Source of the DNA: Streptomyces xiamenensis
Lineage (GTDB): Bacteria; Actinomycetota; Actinomycetes; Streptomycetales; Streptomycetaceae
Reading direction: 5' to 3'
DNA: 64,000 bases
Assembly: GCF_000993785.3 (NCBI RefSeq)
Contig: NZ_CP009922.3
Span: 2,170,001-2,234,000, forward strand
A program made the position numbers and the translations under genes. Position 1 is the stretch's first letter, and every line of letters begins with the position of its first letter. The notes below the pieces were generated by a model. The model did no database searches, was not told where the DNA came from, and was given only the letters and a program-made list of their open reading frames with translations. This document shows, piece by piece, positions 1 to 7,876 of the stretch.

Positions 1-792
1 GCGGGCGGCGTAGAAGCCGACGTACATGCGGTCGGGGTCGATGTCCTGGACCCAGTCGGCGCCGGTCACCCGCTGCTCGAAGGTGGCGGGCTCCCCGGCG
101 TGGGTGAAGGTCGCCGACATCACGAACTCGGTGTCGGTGCGCTCCAGACGCAGACTGACCGGGGTGCCGAGCGGCAGCGTGTACCGGGAGTCGGTGGTGA
201 AGGGGGTGGCCTTCAGGGCGCTGCCCCGGTTCCCCCAGGGCTCGGTGACCCCGGTGCGGACCAGGCCGCTGATGCCCTGGCGCAGCATTCCGGCGCCGAA
301 GATGTTGGAGGCGGCGGGCACTTCCTCGAAGCCGGCGACCATCGGGTCCTGGCGGGGTGCGCCGTTGACGTCGCGGACCATGATGCCCGCGCTGTCCTGC
401 GAGTTGGGCGCCGCGCCGGTCTCGGGCCCGAACTGCTCCACCGTCATGTCGGCGGTGAGCACGAAGTTGTCGGTCCGGGGGTCGAGGCCGGTCTGGTAGA
501 AGGTCAGCCCGTCGTGACCGGGGGCGAGTTTGCCGCCGCGGCTCTCCATGACGATCTTCCCGTCGATGGTGCCGGGGTGCTCGGGTTCCGCGTAGTTGGT
601 GCCGATCTTCTCCGGCAGCACGTTGGTCGCGAAGTTGAGGTCGGTGGACTGGCCGAAGGTGACGGCCTCCCACGTCTGTGCGTTGTTCGCCTCCGGGGCG
701 GGTGCGGCCACCGCCGTGCCCGCGCCGGCGGCCAGCAACGCGATCGCCAGACCTCCGGCTCCCGCTCTGATCCACCCGGACAGGGATCTCAT
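1..792 (-). CDS. secreted protein, pectate-lyase-like (N-terminal part, runs off the window)
   Basis: An uninterrupted reading frame of 264 codons starts at an ATG at 790-792 and leaves the window at base 1, so only the N-terminal part is visible. It begins with an Arg-containing N-region, a hydrophobic stretch (residues 12-28) and an AVAAPA cleavage-like site, a classic secretion signal. The visible mature part (DLNFATNVLPEKIG, GTIDGKIVMESRGGKL, DSAGIMVRDVNG, FTHAGEPATFEQRVTG) is a beta-rich sequence like that of large extracellular Streptomyces polysaccharide-acting proteins; I lean to a pectate-lyase/beta-helix protein, but the catalytic part is outside the window. GGAG/GGTGGAG lies just upstream of the ATG. 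A LacI-type palindrome lies in the divergent promoter region, which fits sugar-controlled expression. Confidence 0.6.
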   Translation of the reverse strand, partial: MRSLSGWIRAGAGGLAIALLAAGAGTAVAAPAPEANNAQTWEAVTFGQSTDLNFATNVLPEKIGTNYAEPEHPGTIDGKIVMESRGGKLAPGHDGLTFYQTGLDPRTDNFVLTADMTVEQFGPETGAAPNSQDSAGIMVRDVNGAPRQDPMVAGFEEVPAASNIFGAGMLRQGISGLVRTGVTEPWGNRGSALKATPFTTDSRYTLPLGTPVSLRLERTDTEFVMSATFTHAGEPATFEQRVTGADWVQDIDPDRMYVGFYAAR

Positions 793-861
793 CTCCACCA
801 CTCCCTCACATGCTTTGGCCGGGCACAGTCAAAGCGAGCGCACTCCACGGGGTCAACAGGT

Positions 862-876
862 AGGAAGCGCTTTCTT
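862..876. promoter_or_regulatory. LacI-family-type operator (AGGAAGCGCTTTCTT)
   Basis: The segment contains the perfect 8-bp palindrome AAGCGCTT with near-symmetric GGA/TTC flanks. This resembles operators of LacI-family sugar repressors, whose core is usually built around a central CG in AAnCGnTT-like symmetry. It lies about 70 bp upstream of the leftward secreted protein and about 50 bp upstream of the rightward hydrolase, so it could control either one. The assignment rests on pattern only. Confidence 0.45.
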
Positions 877-927
877 CACCCGACTTACGGCCAGAAAGTG
901 TCCTGAAGTACCCCTAGCGTTCCGTTC

Positions 928-2013
928 ATGACCTCGATCGACCCCTTCCGTATCGACATTCCGCAGGCCCAGCTGGACGATCTGTCCGCCCGGCTGGCGC
1001 ACACCCGCTGGCCGGACGAACTGCCCGGCGTCGGCAGCGAACGCGGCGTCCCCCTGGACCGTCTGAAGGAGCTGGCCGAGCACTGGCGCACCGGCTTCGA
1101 CTGGCGCGCCCGGGAGGCGGAGCTGAACGCGCACCCGCAGTTCCGCACCACCGTCGACGGACAGCGGCTGCACTTCCTGCACCTCCCCTCGGCCGACCCC
1201 GGCGCCACCCCGCTGCTGCTCCTGCACGGCTGGCCGGGGAACGTCACCGACTTCCTGGACGTCATCGGCCCGCTCTCCGGCTTCCACCTGGTCATCCCTT
1301 CGCTGCCCGGCTTCGGCTTCTCCACCCCGCTGGCCGGACCCGGCATGAACGCGGCCAAGATGGCCGCCGTCCTGCTGGAACTCATGTCCCGCCTGGGGTA
1401 CGAGCGGTTCGGCGTCCACGGGTACGACACCGGCGCCTGGGTGGCCCCCGCCATCGGCCGGCAGGCTCCCGCCCGGGTCATCGGCATCCACCTCAACGCA
1501 CTGCTGACCTTCCCGGCCGGCGAGGAGGGCGAGTTCGAGGGCCTCACCGAGGCCGAGCAGCGCCGCTGGGAACACATGCAGAACTTCAACGACGGCTACC
1601 TCCAGTGCAACTCCAAGCGCCCGCAGACCGTGGCGTACGCGCTGCACGACTCGCCGGTGGGCCAGCTCGCCTGGATCACCGAGAAGTTCGACGAACTGTC
1701 CCACCTGCCCGTGGACCGCGACCGGATCCTCACCGACGTCTCCCTGTACTGGCTGACCGGCACGGCGGGCTCGGCGGCCCAGATCTACTACGAGGAGATC
1801 TCCGCCGCCGACTGGTCCGGCGAGGCCCCGGCACGCGGCACCGTTCCCACCGGTGTCCTGGTCTCGGCCCACGATGTGACGATCCGCCGCTGGGCCGAGC
1901 GCGACCACCACGTGGTCCACTGGCGCGAACTCGACCGCGGCGGGCACTTCCTCTCCCAGGAGGCCCCCGATGTCCTGGCCGGGGACATCCGGGCCTTCTT
2001 CGCCGCCCGCTAG
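928..2013 (+). CDS. epoxide hydrolase family protein (EHN plus alpha/beta hydrolase)
   Basis: This 361-residue protein has the architecture of microsomal-type epoxide hydrolases. An N-terminal EHN segment (about residues 5-110) begins [17 protein letters not shown], followed by an alpha/beta hydrolase core. Visible motifs are the oxyanion-hole HGWPG (100-104), the nucleophile Asp167 in GYDTGA, and the C-terminal catalytic His340 in GGHF. The family opens epoxides to vicinal diols through an Asp-ester intermediate in the cytoplasm; the natural substrate cannot be told from sequence. The gene stands alone between a divergent secreted protein and a glycosyltransferase 107 bp downstream. ATG is the first plausible start. 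Confidence 0.85.
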   Translation: MTSIDPFRIDIPQAQLDDLSARLAHTRWPDELPGVGSERGVPLDRLKELAEHWRTGFDWRAREAELNAHPQFRTTVDGQRLHFLHLPSADPGATPLLLLHGWPGNVTDFLDVIGPLSGFHLVIPSLPGFGFSTPLAGPGMNAAKMAAVLLELMSRLGYERFGVHGYDTGAWVAPAIGRQAPARVIGIHLNALLTFPAGEEGEFEGLTEAEQRRWEHMQNFNDGYLQCNSKRPQTVAYALHDSPVGQLAWITEKFDELSHLPVDRDRILTDVSLYWLTGTAGSAAQIYYEEISAADWSGEAPARGTVPTGVLVSAHDVTIRRWAERDHHVVHWRELDRGGHFLSQEAPDVLAGDIRAFFAAR

Positions 2014-2120
2014 CTCCCAACCGGGCATATCACCCGATCGCCGCACAAGAGCAGCCATCCCCGCCTTCGGGGCGAGACCATGACCGGTGTCGGCCCTCGG
2101 AGATCCAGGGGAGTGAGCGC

Positions 2121-2873
2121 ATGGCAGCAGCGGACGGCCGGGACGCCGACCTCACCGTCGTGATGCCCACCTACAACGAGGCCGAAGGGCTCCCCGGCAT
2201 CGCTGCGGAGCTCCTCGCCCTGGCCCTGCCCGGGCTGCGGCTGCTCATCGTCGACGACGCCAGCCCCGACGGCACCGGCCGGGTCGCCGACGAGCTGACC
2301 CGGCGCCACCCCGGCCGGATCCAGGTGCTGCACCGCGCGGGCAAGGACGGGCTGGGCCGGGCGTACGCCGCCGGAATGGCCGCCGCCGTCGCCCGTGGCA
2401 CCCACTACGTACTCCAGATGGACGCCGACGGCAGCCACCCGCCGCACCACATCCCCCAGCTGCTCGGCAGCGCCCAGGCCACCGGCGCCGACCTCGTCAT
2501 CGGCAGCCGCTACGTACCCGGCGGGCAGCTCACCGGCGCCTGGCCCGTCCACCGCAGGCTGCTCTCCCGCTGGGCCAACCGCTACGCCGGGGCCGTGCTG
2601 CGCACCGGGCTGCGCGACCTCACCGCCGGCTTCGTGCTGTGGCGCTCCACCGCGCTGACCTCGCTGCGCCTGGACCACGCCCGCAGCGCCGGCTACAGCT
2701 TCCAGATCGAGTTGAAGCACGCCGCCCTGCGGGCCGGCTGCCGCGCCCTGGAGATCCCCATCCGCTTCGAGGAACGCCGCCACGGGGCCTCCAAGATGTC
2801 GGCGGCCGTCCAGCTGGAGGCGGCGCTGCTGCCCTGGCGGCTGCTGCTGCGCCGCACCGGCCCCGCCGGCTGA
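2121..2873 (+). CDS. polyprenol monophosphomannose synthase-like GT2 glycosyltransferase
   Basis: The 250-residue protein is a GT-A fold family 2 glycosyltransferase of the DPM1 type. It starts with VVMPTYNEAEGL, carries the DASPDGT nucleotide-binding loop and the metal-binding DAD (101-103). It then has the DPM-type blocks GSRYVPGG, DLTAGFVLWR and GYSFQIEL, and a C-terminal basic FEERRHGASKMS. The expected reaction is GDP-mannose plus polyprenyl phosphate to polyprenyl-phosphate-mannose at the inner membrane face. No C-terminal membrane anchor is present. GGGGAG is about 8 nt upstream of the ATG. The stop overlaps the next start (ATGA), so it is coupled to a polytopic mannosyltransferase that would use this lipid donor. 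Confidence 0.85.
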   Translation: MAAADGRDADLTVVMPTYNEAEGLPGIAAELLALALPGLRLLIVDDASPDGTGRVADELTRRHPGRIQVLHRAGKDGLGRAYAAGMAAAVARGTHYVLQMDADGSHPPHHIPQLLGSAQATGADLVIGSRYVPGGQLTGAWPVHRRLLSRWANRYAGAVLRTGLRDLTAGFVLWRSTALTSLRLDHARSAGYSFQIELKHAALRAGCRALEIPIRFEERRHGASKMSAAVQLEAALLPWRLLLRRTGPAG

Positions 2874-4027
2874 TGACCACCGAACGCACCGCCGCACCGG
2901 CCATGCGCCCCGCGCCCACCGGGGCCCGCGGCGCGCTGCGTGCGGCCGGACCGGCCCTGCTCGTCTACGCCGCCGTGCGCGCCGTCGGGCTGCTGGTCCT
3001 GACGATCTGGACGGCCGCCGAGGGCGAGAACGTGCACACCGTCCTCGCCCAGCGCTGGGACTCCCTGTGGTACGCCCGGATCGCCGTGGACGGCTACGGC
3101 CACACCGAGTACATCGGCGGCCGGGCCGAACACGACCTGGCGTTCTTCCCGCTCTTCCCCGCCCTCGAACGCGCCCTCACCACGGTGCTGCCCGTCCCCA
3201 CGCACGACGCCGGGCTGATCATCGGGTGGACGGCGGGGCTCGCCGCCGCCTGGGGCATCCACGCCGTCGCCGTCCAGGTGACCGGGCGGCGCGCCGTGGG
3301 CCTCGTGCTGGTCGTCCTGTGGGCCGCCCTGCCGCCCGCGTTCGTGCAGTCGATGGCCTACACCGAGACGCTGTTCACCGCGCTGGCCGCCTGGACGCTG
3401 TACGCGGTCCTCACCGGCCGCTGGTACACGGCCGGCGCCCTGGCCGTGGCCGCCGGGCTCACCCGCCCCTCGGGCCTGGCGGTGGCCGCCGCCGTCCTGA
3501 CCGGCGGGGCGCTGGAACTGTGGCGCGCCCGCCGGCCACGCCCGCGGGTGCTGGCCGCGATGGCGCTGGCCCCGCTCGGCTGGCTGGGCTACGTGGCGTT
3601 CGTGGGCGCCCGCATGGGCAGCCCGACCGGCTACTTCGACGTCCAGAAGGACTGGGGCAACGGCTTCGACGGCGGCACCGGATTCCTGCGCTTCCTCACC
3701 GAACGACTGCGCGCCGACCCCGCCCACGGGCTGCTGGTGCTCGCCGTCCTGGTCTGCGGACTCGTGCTGCTGATCCAGTGCGTCCGCCAGGGCCAGCCCC
3801 TCCCCCTCCTCGTCTACACCCTGCTGATCGCCGCGAGTGCCCTGGTCAGCGAGGGCTACTTCTCCTCCCGCCCCCGGCTGCTGATGCCGGCCTTCCCGCT
3901 GCTCCTGCCGCTGGCGGCCTGGCTGGCCCGGCTCCCCCGCCCGGCCACCGTGGCCACGCTGTCGGCCGCCGCGCTGGGCTCCGGGCTGTACGGCGCCTGG
4001 TTCGTGCTCACCCAGTCACCGCCGTGA
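2873..4027 (+). CDS. PIG-V-like polyprenol-phosphate-mannose-dependent mannosyltransferase
   Basis: This is a 384-residue polytopic membrane protein. After a short basic N-terminus it has a first membrane segment, then the extracytoplasmic motif RWDSLWYARIAVDGYG and FFPLFPAL. These are the hallmarks of PIG-V-type GT-C enzymes, in which the Asp of RWD is the presumed catalytic residue. About nine further hydrophobic helices follow. The start overlaps the stop of the DPM1-like gene (ATGA), implying translational coupling and a donor-acceptor partnership. The acceptor (glycolipid or protein) is unknown. The 3' end overlaps the convergent spermidine-synthase-like gene by 12 bp. Confidence 0.8.
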   Translation: MTTERTAAPAMRPAPTGARGALRAAGPALLVYAAVRAVGLLVLTIWTAAEGENVHTVLAQRWDSLWYARIAVDGYGHTEYIGGRAEHDLAFFPLFPALERALTTVLPVPTHDAGLIIGWTAGLAAAWGIHAVAVQVTGRRAVGLVLVVLWAALPPAFVQSMAYTETLFTALAAWTLYAVLTGRWYTAGALAVAAGLTRPSGLAVAAAVLTGGALELWRARRPRPRVLAAMALAPLGWLGYVAFVGARMGSPTGYFDVQKDWGNGFDGGTGFLRFLTERLRADPAHGLLVLAVLVCGLVLLIQCVRQGQPLPLLVYTLLIAASALVSEGYFSSRPRLLMPAFPLLLPLAAWLARLPRPATVATLSAAALGSGLYGAWFVLTQSPP

Positions 4028-5542
4028 GGGCGGGTGCGGGGTGAGCAGCTGGTCCACGGGCGCGAAGTCGTCGGTGAGTACCCGGGCGTCGCCGACCCAC
4101 GCGCGCAGCTCATCGCCCTCCACGACCCGCCAGCCACTGCCGCGCTCGGCGATCCGCTCGCCCCACGCCGCGGTGTCCAGGGCGCTGCCGGAGGCCGCCG
4201 CCACGAAGTTGCCGCCACCGGCCCCGTCGAACGCGCCCGGTCCCGCCGCCACCGCCACGTGCTCGAACTCCGCCTGCAACGTCCTGACCGCCGCACGGAC
4301 GAACGCCGTCTCCCGGTAATCGATCATGTTGACGGTGTAGACACCGCCGGGCCGCAGCACCCGCTCGATGTCCGCGACCGCCTCCCTCGTGGTCAGATGC
4401 CACGGCACGCTGACGCCCCCGAACGCGTCGCCGACCACCAGATCCCGCGACCCGTCCTCGATCCGCCGCAGCCCCAGCCGCCCGTCCTCCACCCGCACGT
4501 CCAGCCGCTCCCCCGTCTCGACGCCCAGCCAGCGGCGGTCCACTTCGACCACACCCGGGTCGATCTCGGAGACCACGCTGTCCGAACCGGGCCGCACCTC
4601 CTCCAGATAGACCGGCACGGAGAGCCCGCCGGCTCCCAGGTGGTAGGCGTCCAGCGCCTCGCCCTGCGGGAACGCGGTGTCGATGAGCGAGGCGATCGCC
4701 CGCGTGTAGGGGAACTCCAGATGCGTGGGGTCATCGAGATCGACGTACGAGTGCCGCAGCCCGTCGAGCACCAGCGTCCGTCCGCTCTCCCGCCCGGGAT
4801 CCGGCAGGACCACCGCGCAGTGGTACCGGGTCTCCGCGTCACAGCCGCTCGGAACGGCCACGCTCCCGGTGACGCCCGCCGCCATGGTGCCGCCGACCGC
4901 CGCACCGGTCACCAGCACCCGCCGCCCGCGCCGCCAGTCCCGCACCGACACATCGACGAGCACCCCGGCGACCACCAGCACCACGCCGAGAACGAGCAGG
5001 ATGACACTGACCGGAACGACGGAGATCAGCACGAACCCGGTCAGCACGGTCCCTGCGATTCCCCCGGCCGTCCCGACCCCCGACAGCCGGCCCACCACGG
5101 TGCCGGTGACCTCCAGATCGGTCAGGAGCAGCTTGGTCACCATGGGCGTCACCGCCGTGAGCAGCGCGGCGGGCAGGAACAGACAGGCCCCACCCACCAA
5201 GAGCGCCAGCGCCCCATCCGCGTTCCCGGCCAACCGCACCAGCGCCGGCGTGACCGCGACGGCAACCCCGGACGCCCCGAGCAACGGCCCCAACACCCGC
5301 CGCGGCGCCACCACATCCGCGGCCCGCCCACCGGCCCACGACCCCAGGGCGATCGCCGCCAGGGCGATACCGATCACCATGGTGTTCATCTCCATGGTCA
5401 GCCCCACATGCGGCGCCAACAACCGCAACGCGACCAACTCGACCACCAACACCGCCGCCGACGAACCAAAAACGAGCCCAGCCCCCACCCGCGGCCCGAT
5501 CCCCGGCCCCCCACTCCGCCGTTCCGTCCCCTGATCCACCAT
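4016..5542 (-). CDS. membrane-anchored spermidine synthase-like protein
   Basis: The protein is about 508 residues. The N-terminal half (about 20-230) holds around seven hydrophobic helices typical of the fused MFS-like/SpeE family. The C-terminal half is a Rossmann methyltransferase-like domain with YHLGAGGLSVP, SEIDPGVVEVDRRWLG, DLVVGDAFGG and a late DDFAPVDQLL. The classical aminopropyltransferase catalytic Asp-Thr/Asp pairs are not obvious, and members are widely annotated as fused spermidine synthases without proven polyamine activity. I chose the ATG of MVDQGTERR rather than an upstream in-frame ATG at 5641, because the upstream 33 residues are Gly/Arg-rich and unlike a membrane leader. 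A GTG directly after this ATG is an alternative start. Confidence 0.75.
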   Translation of the reverse strand: MVDQGTERRSGGPGIGPRVGAGLVFGSSAAVLVVELVALRLLAPHVGLTMEMNTMVIGIALAAIALGSWAGGRAADVVAPRRVLGPLLGASGVAVAVTPALVRLAGNADGALALLVGGACLFLPAALLTAVTPMVTKLLLTDLEVTGTVVGRLSGVGTAGGIAGTVLTGFVLISVVPVSVILLVLGVVLVVAGVLVDVSVRDWRRGRRVLVTGAAVGGTMAAGVTGSVAVPSGCDAETRYHCAVVLPDPGRESGRTLVLDGLRHSYVDLDDPTHLEFPYTRAIASLIDTAFPQGEALDAYHLGAGGLSVPVYLEEVRPGSDSVVSEIDPGVVEVDRRWLGVETGERLDVRVEDGRLGLRRIEDGSRDLVVGDAFGGVSVPWHLTTREAVADIERVLRPGGVYTVNMIDYRETAFVRAAVRTLQAEFEHVAVAAGPGAFDGAGGGNFVAAASGSALDTAAWGERIAERGSGWRVVEGDELRAWVGDARVLTDDFAPVDQLLTPHPPSRR

Positions 5543-6487
5543 GCCCGCCACCCCAACCACCTGCCCGAACCGCCGACCCGATCCCCGTGCCCCGCATCCT
5601 GCCAGCCACGAAACACCCAGCCACCCCGTCCTCCCCACCACCCGACACCGCCCCTCCGGCGCCGTACTGCGGAGCAGCTATCGCGGAGAGCCGCTGCCCA
5701 AGCGTGATCGGACAACCGCCATGCGGAGAGCCACAACGATCGGTTGTAGCTGCCCAGGATGAGCGGGCGGCACAAACTGACCTCCCGGCTGAACGTCCTG
5801 CCATTCGAAGACGACGCAGGCAAGACACAGCCCTTCGAGCAGATCCTCGGCAGGCCGTTGCCCGCTGGGGCGACGACCTGATCGCCCTTCTGCACCGACC
5901 ACGGCCTCCGCCTGGACCTCGCCGAGCGTGTGTTCATCAACCAGAACTGCCGTTCCTGGACTACGCAGGCATCCGGCTCAGCGAGCGTGGGATGGTCGGG
6001 CCGAGGGACGCGCACGACGGAACATCCGGACCACTCCCCGCTGCCGGGCGAGCGCCAGCCTACCGGGCGAGACAACCCAAATAGCCCGGTGGCGTTCAGG
6101 CAGCACATCGCAGAGTCCCAGGAACGCCAAAATGCCGCCCCCTCAATCGCTCGGCCGCTATTCTGTTTTCCTGATTCACCTTCCCGCCAACGGCGTTCGT
6201 TGTGAAACTGGGAGGATTCCATCCCTGACCCGCATTGCGATCCGCAAACGGAGAGGCCGGTGAGGCATCCCACCTGATGAGGCGACCGACGGGCGACGCA
6301 TGCGGTGGTTGCACATTACAGAGATCGCTGCATTTAGCCGCCGCACAGCAAACAACCAGGTTAATTTTCCTGGTCGGCAGTTAAAAGATCATCCCGCATG
6401 TGAAATTTGTGGACCCCAGCTCAGCCCTCCGAGTGCAGGACAACCCCTCCTGTCACAACAGTCACAGAGGCCGATTCCTTGAACCTA
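5543..6487. other. 945-bp stretch without a supportable gene
   Basis: No frame on either strand gives a protein I recognise, and the open frames here lack convincing starts and ribosome sites. The right half (about 6290-6480) is visibly less GC-rich than the rest of the window, with runs such as TTAATTTTCC and TTAAAAGATC. Segments around 5759-5930 look like a broken reading frame: a 40-codon ORF from the ATG at 5759 stops at 5879, and the same frame stays open to 6205. This could be decayed coding DNA at the left edge of the accessory patch ending at tRNA-Ala. I see no terminal inverted repeats or transposase motif. Confidence 0.5.
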
Positions 6488-6904
6488 TCAGGTGAGGCTT
6501 TCTAGGCCGAGTTTGGCCAGTCGCGATCGGATAGCACTGGGCTTCCGGCCGAATCGCTTTCCAAGTGTGTCGAAGTCACGCTCTCCGTGCTGGTACAGCG
6601 CAAGTAGACGAGCGTCATCATCTGATGACCAAGGCTGGCCCATATGCGGGTAGCGAGCACGGAGTTCTTCCAACGGTTCTCGCCTACTATCGGACTCCCC
6701 CCGAAGACAGACAGACTCGATGATTTCCAGCGGGAACTCTCCGACATGGGTGCCTACGAGCCAGAGGTTGAGGCGCCCCTCATCGAACGTGATCCGGTCG
6801 GCTTGGATAGTGACTGCTCGCCGAAGGACATCGCTGTCCTCAGGGTCTTGGTAATAGTCGGTGAACGTCAGACGGAATGCTGCACGCACGGTGGATGCCC
6901 CCAT
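6488..6904 (-). CDS. hypothetical protein with C-terminal SANT/Myb-like helix-turn-helix
   Basis: I took the ATG of MGASTVRAAF as the start (138 residues); the open frame continues 45 codons upstream but only as Arg-rich sequence. Residues 1-85 are a beta-rich domain (VTIQADRITFDEGRLNLWLVG, THVGEFPLEIIESVCLRG) of unknown function. Residues about 95-138 match the SANT/Myb-like DNA-binding pattern: PWSSDDDARLLALY, then GERDFDTLGKRFGRKPSAIRSRLAKLGL. Codon usage is less GC-biased than in neighbouring core genes, suggesting acquisition. It lies leftward with no clear partner. A role in DNA binding is inferred from the C-terminal motif only. Confidence 0.65.
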   Translation of the reverse strand: MGASTVRAAFRLTFTDYYQDPEDSDVLRRAVTIQADRITFDEGRLNLWLVGTHVGEFPLEIIESVCLRGESDSRREPLEELRARYPHMGQPWSSDDDARLLALYQHGERDFDTLGKRFGRKPSAIRSRLAKLGLESLT

Positions 6905-7046
6905 GGGGACATCATGACGCAACCGCCGCATACGCGGAAGATCATTTCTCGCCCTTGCCCGCAGCTCTCGGCGCACCACTGGGCGGGCCCGCCGCTGGCG
7001 GCGAGGGCGTAGGTTTCGCCGACAAGGCGGCGCGCTCACGCGCCGT

Positions 7047-7280
7047 TCACGGCCTTGAACTCGTTGACAAACTTGTAACTCCCTCGGGCCATTTGCGGTC
7101 CACTTCGATGTCGCAGGCGACGCGTTCGGCTGCGGTGACGAGCACTTGAAGCTTGGTCAGGATGTCGCGGCGGGCGGCTTCGATGAGGTCGATGTGTGAG
7201 TCGGCTCCGGGGTCGGTGCGGGGATTGCAGAAGCCGCAGTGGCTGTGCTCGCGAGCGATCTCGTGGCAGGCGCGGACCAC
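7047..7280 (-). CDS. doubtful small hypothetical protein with CxxC motif
   Basis: This is a GTG-started frame of 77 residues beginning MVRACHEIAREHSHCGFCN. The frame stays open upstream as sensible sequence (HELLDRYEISAATNH) but without a standard start codon, so the true N-terminus is unclear. Features are a CGFC pair followed by an amphipathic helix (DLIEAARRDILTKLQVLVTAAERVA). A second leftward frame (7036-7341) overlaps it but is Arg/Pro/His-rich and looks like a shadow. It sits just downstream of the Nudix gene on the same strand, so co-transcription is possible. I do not recognise the family. Confidence 0.35.
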   Translation of the reverse strand: MVRACHEIAREHSHCGFCNPRTDPGADSHIDLIEAARRDILTKLQVLVTAAERVACDIEVDRKWPEGVTSLSTSSRP

Positions 7281-7357
7281 ATGGTTCGTGGCGGCCGAGA
7301 TCTCGTACCGGTCGAGCAGTTCGTGCTGGTTGAGCGGCCATGTGTCGGACAGGTGAG

Positions 7358-7789
7358 CTAGATGAGCCTCACGCCGTCATGGGCGCGCACGGCCGGCGGG
7401 TTCATGGTGTCCATGGCGTCGAGAACGCGGATCGCATACGCCTCACTGGCCAGTTCGTCGACCTCGTCCCGGGCGGCCCAGCGCCACGCGCGGGTCTCGG
7501 GGCCGGTGGCCGGGCTGCCGTCGGCCGCCTCGCAGCGGAAGACGAGCGAGACGATCAGGCGCGTCATGTTCTTGTAGACGCCGGTCAGGGAAGCAGGGAG
7601 AGCGATCTTGACCCCGGTCTCCTCCAGCACTTCGCGCTGCAAGGCGTCCGGGATCGTCTCCCCCGCCTCCACCACACCGCCCGGCGGCTCCCAATGGCCG
7701 TTGTCCCGGCGCTGGATCAGCAGCGCACGCCCGGCGTCATCGATGACGACCCCGGCGACGCTCACGGAGTGCGGGCGGTCGATCGGCAC
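7358..7789 (-). CDS. Nudix hydrolase
   Basis: The 143-residue protein carries a complete Nudix box starting at Gly38: GVVEAGE, then REVLEETGV (R52 E53 and E56 E57, the metal-binding glutamates). Nudix enzymes hydrolyse nucleoside diphosphates linked to another moiety; the substrate is not predictable. The GTG start is preceded by GGGGAG at about 10 nt. It is divergent from a HutC/GntR regulator across an 87-bp intergenic region containing a palindrome, so the regulator probably controls it. A comparable Nudix/GntR association exists in Streptomyces integrative elements (Pif and KorSA of pSAM2), which matters because a tRNA gene lies just downstream of the regulator. Confidence 0.85.
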   Translation of the reverse strand: MPIDRPHSVSVAGVVIDDAGRALLIQRRDNGHWEPPGGVVEAGETIPDALQREVLEETGVKIALPASLTGVYKNMTRLIVSLVFRCEAADGSPATGPETRAWRWAARDEVDELASEAYAIRVLDAMDTMNPPAVRAHDGVRLI

Positions 7790-7850
7790 AGTGACGGACT
7801 CCCCTTCAGGTGACTACGCTCACCGTAGCAACCACACGCAGTAACTTGTC

Positions 7851-7860
7851 TAGATATCTA
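7851..7860. promoter_or_regulatory. palindromic operator TAGATATCTA upstream of the GntR gene
   Basis: This is a perfect 10-bp palindrome, preceded by CTTGTC and followed directly by the AAGGAG ribosome site of the GntR gene. The run GTCTAGAT resembles half of the GT-N-TA-N-AC pattern typical of HutC-subfamily GntR operators. A second inverted repeat (CTACG-CTCAC-CGTAG, 7814-7828) lies closer to the Nudix start. Their positions fit autoregulation plus control of the divergent Nudix gene. Confidence 0.5.
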
Positions 7861-7876
7861 AAGGAGTACATCCGCA

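Noticed and set aside
100..931. Overlapping rightward ORFs at the left edge
   Set aside because: They are antisense to a coherent signal-peptide-bearing protein on the minus strand and have Arg/Gly-rich shadow composition.
853..2058. Leftward 401-codon ORF opposite the epoxide hydrolase
   Set aside because: Antisense of a gene with complete catalytic motifs; composition is Gly/Val/Asp shadow.
4016..5542. Polyamine biosynthesis cluster
   Set aside because: Only one fused SpeE-like protein is present; catalytic residues of true spermidine synthases are not evident, and no speA/speB/speD neighbours occur.
5398..6273. Long leftward ORF of 291 codons spanning the gap
   Set aside because: Composition is Ser/Arg/Trp-rich, has no recognisable motif, and its 3' part overlaps the spermidine-synthase-like gene in another frame.
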